In this document: positions 6,934-13,971 of the stretch, piece by piece
How positions within the stretch are numbered: the stretch's first letter is position 1
Layout: the number at the start of each line of letters is the position of its first letter
From: Bacteroides neonati
GTDB lineage: Bacteria > Bacteroidota > Bacteroidia > Bacteroidales > Bacteroidaceae
Length of the DNA stretch: 64,000 bases
Reading direction: 5' to 3'
NCBI RefSeq assembly: GCF_000499785.1
Contig: NZ_HG726019.1
Coordinates: 444,645-508,644 of the forward strand
Notes under the pieces: model-generated
The model's input: the letters and a program-made list of their open reading frames with translations, nothing else
Databases searched by the model: none
Told to the model about the DNA's origin: nothing
Position numbers and translations under genes: made by a program

Positions 6934-8274
6934 TTAATCTAATAATTTCACTAAATCTTTTTTCATCTCTTCGTCAATATCTCTATAGCGCGTAAAGGCT
7001 TTACTTCCCTCTTTGTGTCCACTAAGTGCCGATACCAAATTGGGGTCTTTAACTTTTTTGTAGATATTACCAATAAATGTTCTTCGCGCCAAGTGACTAC
7101 TTGCAACTTCATATAAAGGGCGCTTTACTTCATCGTGTGTAAGTGGGTCTAAAATAGTTACAATCCTATCTATATGGGCAATTTGAAAGAATTTCTTTAT
7201 GGCAGCATTGTATTTTTGCTCTGAAATGAAAGGTAAAAGTTTGCCTGCATGGTCTTTGTATTTACTAAGTATGGATAAAGCTTTATCATTGAGAGGCACA
7301 CGGACGGTTATTGGGTTGCCCTCTTTTGTCTTTCGGGGCATATACTCAATCGCACCATTGACAACGTTAAGTTTCGTCATTCTGTATAAATCGCCAACAC
7401 GACAACCTATCAATGTTTGGAATATAAATATATCTCGCTGGATTGCTAACTGAGGGCGTTCTGAAAGATCGGTATCAAAGATTTGGTCTCTCTCTTTAAG
7501 GGTAATATAAAACGGTGTCCCGTAGGTACATTCATCAATTGGGAAGTCATCGAACGGTCTGTTTTTTGTTTTTTTATTATCGTAGCACCAGATGAAAAAT
7601 GTTCGAATGCGAGAGAAGCAATCGATAAGGGTATTCTTTCCTCTTGGTTGAGGGGTGCGCTTTTCGGGTATAGATTCATATACAGAGGGATATAACTCAA
7701 CGTATTTATATTCGTTCTCAAAGAAATCCCACATATCACGCAAAACATCGGATGTAACGGTGTCTACGTCTAAAATAAATGCTTTCTGCCCTCGCTTAGT
7801 CATTTTGATGTATAACTCGTAACGAAGCACTCCCCTTTTCACCACTTTGAAATTTTTTATTCTGACCGCAGATAGTCTATGTTTAAGAAGGAACTCGTCA
7901 AAGAGTTGTTCAAGACTCGGTTTAACGGCTACCTCTTCTACTATAAAGTATTTTGCCGGATGATAATATTTATCCAATGATAGTTTGAGCCACTCCTTAT
8001 TAATCTCTTCTTCTTTGGCTACTTGATATTCTTTCTCAATGTAGGTTTTTATATTACGTACTTCTTCATTTATGGAAGCTCTTATTTCGTCAGAGCAGAC
8101 AGCTTTGCTCTTTATGCCCTCCTTTTGTTCATCCCATAGATTTGGATTGACAGCCAACTCGGTAGGAGCAACGGAATCTAAGCGTCTGCCATCCCTTAGT
8201 CGTACATAGATTGTAGCCTTGGAGTCTACATCATTGCGTTTTGCCACTTTCTTAATAATAAAGGTAACTTTCAT
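6934..8274 (-). CDS. int: Tyrosine recombinase (island integrase)
   Basis: The protein is 446 aa from the ATG at 8274. It has an Arm-DNA-binding-like N-terminus (KATIYVRLRDGRRLDS), a SAM-like core-binding domain in the middle, and a catalytic domain with Arg in LIGCRVGDLYR, the HLARR box (His-x-x-Arg) and GHKEGSKAFTRY carrying His and the Tyr nucleophile. It catalyses site-specific integration and excision. An in-frame ATG at 8337 is less likely because it lies upstream of the predicted promoter box (8300-8307) and would translate the direct repeats. It is the outermost island gene, so the right attachment site should lie within the next 200-300 bp. Confidence 0.93.
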   Translation of the reverse strand: MKVTFIIKKVAKRNDVDSKATIYVRLRDGRRLDSVAPTELAVNPNLWDEQKEGIKSKAVCSDEIRASINEEVRNIKTYIEKEYQVAKEEEINKEWLKLSLDKYYHPAKYFIVEEVAVKPSLEQLFDEFLLKHRLSAVRIKNFKVVKRGVLRYELYIKMTKRGQKAFILDVDTVTSDVLRDMWDFFENEYKYVELYPSVYESIPEKRTPQPRGKNTLIDCFSRIRTFFIWCYDNKKTKNRPFDDFPIDECTYGTPFYITLKERDQIFDTDLSERPQLAIQRDIFIFQTLIGCRVGDLYRMTKLNVVNGAIEYMPRKTKEGNPITVRVPLNDKALSILSKYKDHAGKLLPFISEQKYNAAIKKFFQIAHIDRIVTILDPLTHDEVKRPLYEVASSHLARRTFIGNIYKKVKDPNLVSALSGHKEGSKAFTRYRDIDEEMKKDLVKLLD

Positions 8275-8299
8275 AAATTGAGGCTTAATTTGTTGTATG

Positions 8300-8307
8300 C
8301 AAAGATA
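8300..8307 (-). promoter_or_regulatory. -7 box of the integrase promoter
   Basis: TATCTTTG on the minus strand fits TAnnTTTG exactly. The predicted transcription start is about 20 bases from the ATG at 8274. No clear -33 TTTG is present; that position is taken by the tandem repeats. Confidence 0.5.
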
Positions 8308-8312
8308 GATTA

Positions 8313-8334
8313 TTTTCCCCACATTTTCCCCACA
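8313..8334. repeat. Tandem 11-bp direct repeats, candidate integrase arm-type sites
   Basis: TTTTCCCCACA occurs twice with no gap (8313-8323 and 8324-8334), directly upstream of the integrase promoter box. Short direct repeats flanking attL/attR are typical of arm-type sites for tyrosine recombinases. Binding here would also cover the integrase promoter and could repress it. Confidence 0.5.
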
Positions 8335-8497
8335 CATGCTAAAAATGTTTCAATTCATTTCAATTTGATTAAATGCAATATGATAGTAAGTCATTTAATA
8401 ATCAGTTAATTATAGCCATATATTGCTGATTTAATGCTTCCGCACATTAGCTATGATTTAATATTTTCAAATGCGGGTCTGGGTACTTAGAAAGCAA

Positions 8498-8535
8498 AGA
8501 GCTAATTGATTTTTAATCAGTTAGCTCTTTTTATT
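8498..8535 (+). terminator. Rho-independent terminator without an upstream gene
   Basis: Arms 8498-8511 and 8515-8528 (AGAGCTAATTGATT with AATCAGTTAGCTCT) pair over 14 bp with one G-T wobble around a 3-base loop, followed by a T-rich tail. No plus-strand gene precedes it, so it probably belonged to a gene now on the far side of the island. Confidence 0.7.
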
Positions 8536-8570
8536 TATTGCCAGCGTTCAAATTTGTGGATCTTATATAT

Positions 8571-8578
8571 TATCTTTG
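8571..8578 (+). promoter_or_regulatory. -7 box for the MGMT-family gene
   Basis: TATCTTTG lies 35 bases before the ATG at 8613. A TTTG at 8553-8556 is closer than the usual -33 spacing. Confidence 0.45.
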
Positions 8579-8612
8579 CCATATTGACTTCAGAAAAGCA
8601 TATAATAATCAC

Positions 8613-8951
8613 ATGGGTAAAATAGAAAAGAACGATATCTTTTGTAAAGCGGTATACGAAATAGTGAGCAGTATCCCTAAGGGGAAGGTGACTACCTACG
8701 GGGAGATAGCGCGTCTGTTGGGCTGTCCGCAGGCTTCCCGTTTGGTGGGGTGGGCATTGAAGTGTGTACCCGAAGATTTTAATTTGCCCTGTCATCGTGT
8801 GGTTAATGCACAAGGGCGCTTGGTACCCTCATGGGATCAGCAACGAGTATTGCTAATTCATGAGGGCATTTCTTTCCTTTCGAGTGGTAGGGTGAATATG
8901 AAACTACACTTATGGCAATATGAGGACTTGAAGGATGTTTTGGAGGCATAA
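8613..8951 (+). CDS. Short MGMT-family alkyltransferase
   Basis: The protein is 112 aa and consists only of the C-terminal DNA-binding/active-site domain of O6-alkylguanine-DNA alkyltransferases: PKGKVTTYGEIARLLGCP (recognition helix region), SRLVGWALK and the acceptor motif PCHRVVNAQGRL. The cysteine of PCHR is intact, so it should be able to accept alkyl groups, unlike alkyltransferase-like proteins with Trp at this site. The N-terminal domain of Ogt/Ada-type enzymes is missing. I chose the ATG at 8613 because it follows the promoter box; upstream codons extend into non-coding DNA. It is the first chromosomal gene beyond the island. Confidence 0.88.
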   Translation: MGKIEKNDIFCKAVYEIVSSIPKGKVTTYGEIARLLGCPQASRLVGWALKCVPEDFNLPCHRVVNAQGRLVPSWDQQRVLLIHEGISFLSSGRVNMKLHLWQYEDLKDVLEA

Positions 8952-8993
8952 ATAGCTTACACTGGAAAACTTATCATTTTGGTCTAATCTTGT

Positions 8994-9040
8994 TTGATGC
9001 CATACAGAATCACTGGCTGTATCTATTTGTGTGGCATCAA
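8994..9040. repeat. Nested inverted repeats in the MGMT-tonB gap
   Basis: TTGATGCC (8994-9001) pairs with GGCATCAA (9033-9040), and inside it ATACAG (9002-9007) pairs with CTGTAT (9017-9022). There is no T-run, so it is a poor terminator. The rest of the 8952-9245 gap is AT-rich and shows nothing further except the presumed upstream region of the TonB gene. Confidence 0.35.
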
Positions 9041-9245
9041 CATACCCATTATTCTCCGATTTGCAGTAATTAGCTTAATTTTAATCAAATAGATGACTTA
9101 ATTCTTAAATAATCTATTGAAAAGCAACATTCTATAAATAATAATTCTATATTTAAAAACGACGAAAGACGTATTAGGTAATCTGAATATGAGGATGGTA
9201 TATATACTATATATTTTCTATTATTAATTACTTAAATTCATTTTT

Positions 9246-9932
9246 ATGGAAGTCAAGAAATCTAAAAAAGCAGCAATCGAGAGCCGTAGAGGCACTTGGT
9301 TACTGATGGGATTTGTTGCTACTCTTGCACTCATGTTCGTAACGTTCGAATGGACACAGCGTGATGTCAAGGTTGCATCCGGTTTGCTTGCCGGCAATGA
9401 TCCTATCTTCGAAGAGAGCCTGATCCCTATTACGTTTCGTGAAGAGAAGCTACCCCCGCCACCATTACCTGAGGCAAAGGTGCCCGAAGCGTTGATTATC
9501 GTAGAAAACGATGCCAAAGTAACGGAAGCCTTGATTGGGTCTACCGAAGAAGACGGTAAGGCTTATGAAATAGGTTGGAGGCCAGCGGCTATTGAAAAAG
9601 AGATCGTGGTAGAAGACGAAATCTTTGTATTTGCGGAAAATATGCCGGTATTTCCCGGAGGAGATACCGCATTGATGCAGTATTTAGGGAAAAACATCAA
9701 GTACCCTATCGTTCCGCAAGAAACGGGAATTCAGGGAAGAGTGATTGTGCAGTTCGTAGTCGACAAGGACGGTACGATTACCCATCCGGTGATCTTGAAA
9801 AGTGTAGATCCTTATTTGGATAAGGAAGCCCTCAGGGTAATCAATGCAATGCCCAAGTGGACTCCCGGCAAACAGAGGAATCAGCCGGTACGTGTGAAGT
9901 ATACATTACCAGTCGTGTTTAGACTGCAATAG
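9246..9932 (+). CDS. TonB-family energy transducer
   Basis: The protein is 228 aa. It has a short basic cytoplasmic N-terminus, one signal-anchor helix (about residues 20-37, LLMGFVATLALMFVTF), a periplasmic spacer with the Pro run LPPPPLPEAKVPEA, and a C-terminal TonB domain (about 140-228; FPGGDTALMQYLGKNIKYP, GRVIVQFVVDKDGTI, MPKWTPGKQ, VKYTLPVVFRL). Such proteins couple the proton-motive force, through ExbBD, to outer-membrane receptors. It stands alone with no exbBD or receptor next to it, so its receptor partner is unknown; Bacteroides genomes usually carry several tonB paralogues. Confidence 0.93.
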   Translation: MEVKKSKKAAIESRRGTWLLMGFVATLALMFVTFEWTQRDVKVASGLLAGNDPIFEESLIPITFREEKLPPPPLPEAKVPEALIIVENDAKVTEALIGSTEEDGKAYEIGWRPAAIEKEIVVEDEIFVFAENMPVFPGGDTALMQYLGKNIKYPIVPQETGIQGRVIVQFVVDKDGTITHPVILKSVDPYLDKEALRVINAMPKWTPGKQRNQPVRVKYTLPVVFRLQ

Positions 9933-9960
9933 TGCTTGAACGTGCCCGAACAGTAAAATA

Positions 9961-9994
9961 GAGCCGACCCGATCATGACGGGCGGCTCTTTTGC
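9961..9994 (+). terminator. Terminator of the TonB gene
   Basis: GAGCCG-A-CCCG (9961-9971) pairs with CGGGCGGCTC (9979-9988) with one bulged base; a T-rich stretch follows. Confidence 0.75.
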
Positions 9995-10003
9995 TTTTAC
10001 GCA

Positions 10004-10034
10004 TTGGCGGTGTGCCAGAAAAACCATATCTTTG
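10004..10034 (+). promoter_or_regulatory. Promoter for the methyltransferase-like gene
   Basis: A TTG at 10004-10006 and TATCTTTG at 10027-10034 are spaced by 20 bases, matching the Bacteroides -33/-7 arrangement. Confidence 0.6.
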
Positions 10035-10064
10035 TGGCATATCAAATGAAAATAGAGTTGAATC

Positions 10065-10694
10065 ATGAATATGCTTCTTACGTTGAAACGACCTTTTATC
10101 TGGCTATCACGCATTCGTTATCGTTGTGGCTATGGAGTACATTCGCCGTTCGCCTTCGAATTGATTACCTGCCTGATATACGAGAATGCACCCTATTACG
10201 CTTATCAAGAGTTGGCTGTCGAACAAAAAAAACTGTCTGCTATTCGTGGAAAGGGATGGAATAAAGAGCGTAGAAAAGTGAATCGCTTATTGTTTCGGTT
10301 GGTTAATCGGTTTCAGCCGTGCTGTATGATAGATGCCGGTGCGCTTTCGGCTTCTTCGCTCTATTTGCAGGCTGGTAAAGCTGATGCAAATTATCTTTTT
10401 GTCTCCGAACTATCCGATCTTTTTCTCGAATCCGATACACCTGTCGACTTTTTATATCTGCATAAAGAGAAAGAGCCATCTTTTGTTGAGGAGGTTTTTA
10501 ATCTTTGCTCAACCCGAACAACTTGGCAGAGTGTGTTTGTGCTCAGTGGTATCCACTCTTCGCGTGCTATGCAAACTCTTTGGAAACAATTTCAAGACAA
10601 CGAACGGGTAGGAATTACATTCGATCTTTACGATGTCGGTATTCTTTTCTTTGATCGTTGTAAGATAAAACAACACTATATCGTCAACTTCTGA
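10065..10694 (+). CDS. SAM-dependent methyltransferase-like protein, possibly degenerate
   Basis: The protein is 209 aa. It starts with an arginine-rich segment ending [14 protein letters not shown], characteristic of a Bacteroidetes class I methyltransferase-like family. The centre has [19 protein letters not shown] in the place of the Rossmann glycine-rich SAM loop, followed by an acidic strand VDFLYLHKE and a late strand [15 protein letters not shown]. The canonical GxGxG is weakly conserved and the protein is short, so catalytic activity is uncertain. Tandem start codons occur at 10065 and 10071. It precedes the cobalamin adenosyltransferase gene by 55 bases and may be co-transcribed. Confidence 0.7.
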   Translation: MNMLLTLKRPFIWLSRIRYRCGYGVHSPFAFELITCLIYENAPYYAYQELAVEQKKLSAIRGKGWNKERRKVNRLLFRLVNRFQPCCMIDAGALSASSLYLQAGKADANYLFVSELSDLFLESDTPVDFLYLHKEKEPSFVEEVFNLCSTRTTWQSVFVLSGIHSSRAMQTLWKQFQDNERVGITFDLYDVGILFFDRCKIKQHYIVNF

Positions 10695-10749
10695 AACCTG
10701 TTATTTGTTAATCTATAAGAAAGAGAAACCATTAATAAAAATAGTAATT

Positions 10750-11313
10750 ATGAAGAAAAGTCTTGTGTATACGAAAACCGGTGATCGTGGAATGACTGCT
10801 CTGGTGGGTGGTACACGCGTACCGAAAACTCACATTCGTCTCGAAGCATACGGAACGATCGATGAGTTGAACTCCAACTTGGGTTATCTGGTAACGCATC
10901 TTACTGAGAAACATGATGTCGACTTTGTACAGGTAGTACAGGATAAGTTGTTTGCGATCGGTTCGCATTTGGCCACCGATCAGGAGCAGACCCAGCTGCA
11001 TAGTGCTAGTATTATTGATGCATCCGATGTGGAGTGTATTGAGCGTGAAATTGATGTTATTGACGAAATGCTTCCACCCTTGCATGCTTTTGTTCTACCG
11101 GGAGGCAGCAAAGGAGCCTCTGTTTGCCATATTTGTCGTACCGTATGCCGCAGGGCGGAACGACGGATACTTGCACTGTCCGATATTTGTGTCGTATCTC
11201 CGGAAGTTTTAGCCTATATAAACAGATTATCAGATTATTTATTTGTTTTATCGCGTAAAATCAATTTTAATGATGGTAACGATGAAATTTTCTGGAATAA
11301 TAGTTGCAAGTGA
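10750..11313 (+). CDS. pduO: Cob(I)alamin adenosyltransferase, PduO type
   Basis: The 187-aa protein carries the PduO-family N-terminal signature [20 protein letters not shown] (ATP-binding loop) and the helical core motifs [13 protein letters not shown] and [11 protein letters not shown]. It transfers the adenosyl group of ATP to cob(I)alamin to make coenzyme B12, needed for example by methylmalonyl-CoA mutase. The start is the ATG at 10750, since [11 protein letters not shown] aligns with the family N-terminus. No cobalamin riboswitch fits in the 55-base upstream gap. Confidence 0.93.
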   Translation: MKKSLVYTKTGDRGMTALVGGTRVPKTHIRLEAYGTIDELNSNLGYLVTHLTEKHDVDFVQVVQDKLFAIGSHLATDQEQTQLHSASIIDASDVECIEREIDVIDEMLPPLHAFVLPGGSKGASVCHICRTVCRRAERRILALSDICVVSPEVLAYINRLSDYLFVLSRKINFNDGNDEIFWNNSCK

Positions 11314-11333
11314 GAAATTTTATTATACTTTTG
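11304..11333 (+). promoter_or_regulatory. Promoter for the DUF2795 gene
   Basis: TTG (11304-11306) and TACTTTTG (11326-11333) are spaced by 19 bases. The -33 part overlaps the end of pduO. Confidence 0.6.
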
Positions 11334-11384
11334 CCGAAAAATAGGAAAGTAAAATCAACATTCACAATTTAATAGTAAAAGCTT

Positions 11385-11606
11385 ATGTATTGGACATTAG
11401 AATTAGCATCAAAGTTGGAAGATGCTCCTTGGCCGGCAACAAAGGACGAACTTATTGATTATGCCATGCGCTCAGGTGCTCCTCTCGAAGTAATTGAGAA
11501 TTTGCAAGAGATGGAAGATGAAGGCGAAATATATGAAAGTATTGAAGATATCTGGCCGGATTATCCGAGTAAAGAGGACTTTTTCTTTAATGAAGAAGAA
11601 TACTAA
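11385..11606 (+). CDS. DUF2795 family small acidic protein
   Basis: The 73-aa acidic protein (MYWTLELASKLEDAPWPATKDELIDYAMRSG) has the DUF2795 pattern: alternating short helices, the conserved ATKDEL-DYA core and an acidic C-terminus (DYPSKEDFFFNEEEY). No function is established for the family. It has its own promoter and a shared bidirectional terminator downstream. Confidence 0.85.
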   Translation: MYWTLELASKLEDAPWPATKDELIDYAMRSGAPLEVIENLQEMEDEGEIYESIEDIWPDYPSKEDFFFNEEEY

Positions 11607-11635
11607 TATACTCTAGCCGGTAGTAACCATTATAA

Positions 11636-11674
11636 AAAAGGGTGATTCATTTATTTAGAATGAATCACCCTTTT
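11636..11674. terminator. Bidirectional terminator
   Basis: A perfect 15-bp stem (AAAAGGGTGATTCAT at 11636-11650, ATGAATCACCCTTTT at 11660-11674) closes a 9-base loop, with A and T runs at both ends. It serves the plus-strand DUF2795 gene and the convergent minus-strand porin gene. Confidence 0.85.
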
Positions 11675-11678
11675 AAAT

Positions 11679-12866
11679 TTAAAAGATGGGCATCTGCCAA
11701 ATAAAACCTACTGAAATCCGGTTGGTGCTATAGTTCTCTTGCCCTAATGCCTTGGCACGCGCAGCAAAGTCATAGCTGCGACCTACATACGTAAGGAAGA
11801 AGTGCAGGTTCGTTTCCATCGGATAGTATTCTAATCCGGTCAGATATCCCCAGGAGGTACGGTAGTTACCTTTTTCGACACCATCCGACGCTTTTGTTAC
11901 CGATGCGGTGTCGTACATCCCCTTTACAAACACATTCCATTTGGGTAAAAAACGATAATTGAGCTGACTAACTACGGCCAGATAGCCTGTATTAAATGTA
12001 TTATGATTTTCGGGGCGACCCACTATGTTACTGATCGTTCCGTTGCGGTCGATTCCTTCTTGCGAATACATAAAATCAAGGTACATATTAAACTTACCCA
12101 GATTCAATTCATTACCTAATGCATAGTAATAAAGGTTCTTATTACTCGATTCGCTCATTAAAGAGGCTGACCACCTGGTTTTGAATACATTATTAAAATT
12201 ACCATTCCAGTTTAAGGTATAAATGAGAGGTAGTTTACTCGATTTTAGATCGGGCAAGTTGCCTAGTGCATCCGCAGTGACGCCGTAGGTGTCATTGAAT
12301 GAGTTGTTGCGGCTATCGAGAATTTGTAAATTGAGCTGTTGGCTCGGTGTAACGTTGTAGCCAACGTTCACACCGGTCATGAACCCGCTCAGGTTTTCGA
12401 GCAGGTCGCAATACTCATAAATCTCGATAGGATTCAAATCATACTCAAATCCACCGTAAGCTACCCCTTGCTTACCGGCAAAGAGACTAAACTTAGGACT
12501 TAACTTGATACCGATGCCTGCCCAGTCAATCGAATTAGGAAGGTTATCGATCATGTTATTGCCGTCATTTGAGCGGTTTAGCCTTTGGCGATACCTATAC
12601 GAAAGCCAATCGTTGATGTTGCCCTTCATTTCGATGCGCAGTTGCTGTACTTTGAAGGCACCTTCATCGAATCCGTTTCGGAATCTGGCATCGAATCCGG
12701 CTTGCATATTTAAGTAAAGATTAAACTTATCTGTTTTTTTCTTTACATCTGTTAGCTCCTCGAAAAGCGTTTTATTACTCATAAACTCGCTTTTCTGCCC
12801 CGTGTTTTGGGCATATAAGTTATGTATGCTGCCCGCTAGGAGCAGCACGAAAATGATTTTCTTCAT
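11679..12866 (-). CDS. Outer-membrane porin (OprO/OprP-like)
   Basis: The protein is 395 aa with a Sec signal peptide (MKKIIFVLLLAGSIHNLYAQ) and alternating amphipathic beta strands to the C-terminus (ISVGFIWQMPIF, ending in Phe). The opening strands NLYLNMQAGFDARF, AFKVQQLRIEMKGN and WLSYRYRQRLN match the phosphate-selective porin O/P family. In Bacteroides such porins accept various small anions. The gene lies 15 bases behind ansB, third in the dcuB-ansB-porin operon, which suggests a role in letting aspartate or asparagine into the periplasm. Confidence 0.85.
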   Translation of the reverse strand: MKKIIFVLLLAGSIHNLYAQNTGQKSEFMSNKTLFEELTDVKKKTDKFNLYLNMQAGFDARFRNGFDEGAFKVQQLRIEMKGNINDWLSYRYRQRLNRSNDGNNMIDNLPNSIDWAGIGIKLSPKFSLFAGKQGVAYGGFEYDLNPIEIYEYCDLLENLSGFMTGVNVGYNVTPSQQLNLQILDSRNNSFNDTYGVTADALGNLPDLKSSKLPLIYTLNWNGNFNNVFKTRWSASLMSESSNKNLYYYALGNELNLGKFNMYLDFMYSQEGIDRNGTISNIVGRPENHNTFNTGYLAVVSQLNYRFLPKWNVFVKGMYDTASVTKASDGVEKGNYRTSWGYLTGLEYYPMETNLHFFLTYVGRSYDFAARAKALGQENYSTNRISVGFIWQMPIF

Positions 12867-12881
12867 AAAGTGAGTTTTATT

Positions 12882-13940
12882 TTAGTATTCCTCGAAATAT
12901 TGCTGAATCTGTTTCCAGTCGCTGGTCTTTGTCAAAGAGAGCATCAATAGAATACGAGACTTTTGAGGGTTCAGTTCTCCCGATGCTACAAATTCATAGT
13001 TGGCATCGTTGACTTCAGCATCCAATGTAGTAGGTCCGGTAGGTACCCGAGATGATCGTACTACTAAAATTCCTTTTTTACGGGCTTCGATAAGTATCGG
13101 GAAGATATTCTTATGAATATTGCCATTGCCTACACCCGCATGTATAATACCGCGGTAGCCCTCATTTAACATCGGACTGACCATATCGGCCTCTATATTT
13201 GAATAGCTATACACGATACCCACTTTCGGGAGTGTTGTTAACTGGTTAACATCAAACACCGATTGCGTTGTGTGCTTTTTCAATGTAGCTTGGTTATAGA
13301 ATGCCTTTCCATTAAAAATATAGCCTAATGCACCGGAGTTAGGTGCCTGGAAGGTTTCTACATCTACCGTATTCATTTTTACAGCACTCTCTGCACCCAG
13401 AATGAGACCATTCATTGCAATTAGTACACCTTTGCCTTTGGATTCTTTAGCACACGCAGTAACAACGGCGTTGTATATGTTCAATGGTCCGTCGGCACTT
13501 AATGCTGTTGACGGGCGCATGGCACCAGTGATAACGACGGGTTTATCGCTCTTCACGGTTAGGTTCAGGAAATAGGCTGTTTCCTCCATCGTGTCTGTTC
13601 CGTGGGTAATGACGATACCGTCAATATCCGGACGATTCAGCAATTCGTTTACTTTTTTGGCAAGCGTCAGCCATACCTCGTTGCTCATATCCTGTGAGCC
13701 AATTTTAACCACTTGTTCTCCGGTAATATTGGCTATGGAGTTCAGTCCGGGAACTGCATCAAGTAGTGCTCCGATGGCTACCTGTCCCGAAGTATAGCTC
13801 GTCGACGTAGCCGAACTACCTGTTCCGGCAATGGTTCCACCTGTAGCCAAGATATGAATATTTGGCTTTGCAGCCAATGCCAGAGTTACCGATAAGAAGA
13901 GGCCCAATACAAGCAAACTTCGTTTTCTAAAATCTTTCAT
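12882..13940 (-). CDS. ansB: Type II (periplasmic) L-asparaginase
   Basis: The protein is 352 aa with an N-terminal signal peptide (about residues 1-23, ending in LALAAKP). The first active-site motif ILATGGTIAGTG and the second IVITHGTDTMEETAYF are both intact, as is the TGAMRP loop. It hydrolyses asparagine to aspartate and ammonia in the periplasm. The neighbouring dcuB exchanger imports aspartate in exchange for succinate, so the operon links asparagine use to fumarate respiration. The gap from dcuB is 31 bases. Confidence 0.95.
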   Translation of the reverse strand: MKDFRKRSLLVLGLFLSVTLALAAKPNIHILATGGTIAGTGSSATSTSYTSGQVAIGALLDAVPGLNSIANITGEQVVKIGSQDMSNEVWLTLAKKVNELLNRPDIDGIVITHGTDTMEETAYFLNLTVKSDKPVVITGAMRPSTALSADGPLNIYNAVVTACAKESKGKGVLIAMNGLILGAESAVKMNTVDVETFQAPNSGALGYIFNGKAFYNQATLKKHTTQSVFDVNQLTTLPKVGIVYSYSNIEADMVSPMLNEGYRGIIHAGVGNGNIHKNIFPILIEARKKGILVVRSSRVPTGPTTLDAEVNDANYEFVASGELNPQKSRILLMLSLTKTSDWKQIQQYFEEY

Positions 13941-13971
13941 GATTCAATGTTGTTTAGGTTAATATATAAAT

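Larger units (their letters stand above)
8275..8612. other. Integrase-proximal non-coding region, probable right island end
   Basis: This 338-bp stretch holds the integrase -7 box, tandem direct repeats (8313-8334), AT-rich DNA, a stranded terminator (8498-8535) and the promoter of the MGMT gene. No tRNA or protein gene is visible. The island/chromosome junction must lie here, most likely between 8340 and 8500, but the core att sequence cannot be fixed without the other end. Confidence 0.5.

Noticed and set aside
8275..8337. Longer integrase start at 8337
   Set aside because: It lies upstream of the predicted -7 box and would code through the tandem repeats; MKVTFIIKKV at 8274 fits the family start.
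8460..8535. tRNA or tmRNA 3' end as the island target
   Set aside because: No T-loop (GTTCGAATC type) or acceptor stem can be found next to the junction; only a terminator is visible.
10695..10749. Cobalamin riboswitch upstream of pduO
   Set aside because: The gap is only 55 bases and shows no B12-box or multi-stem structure.
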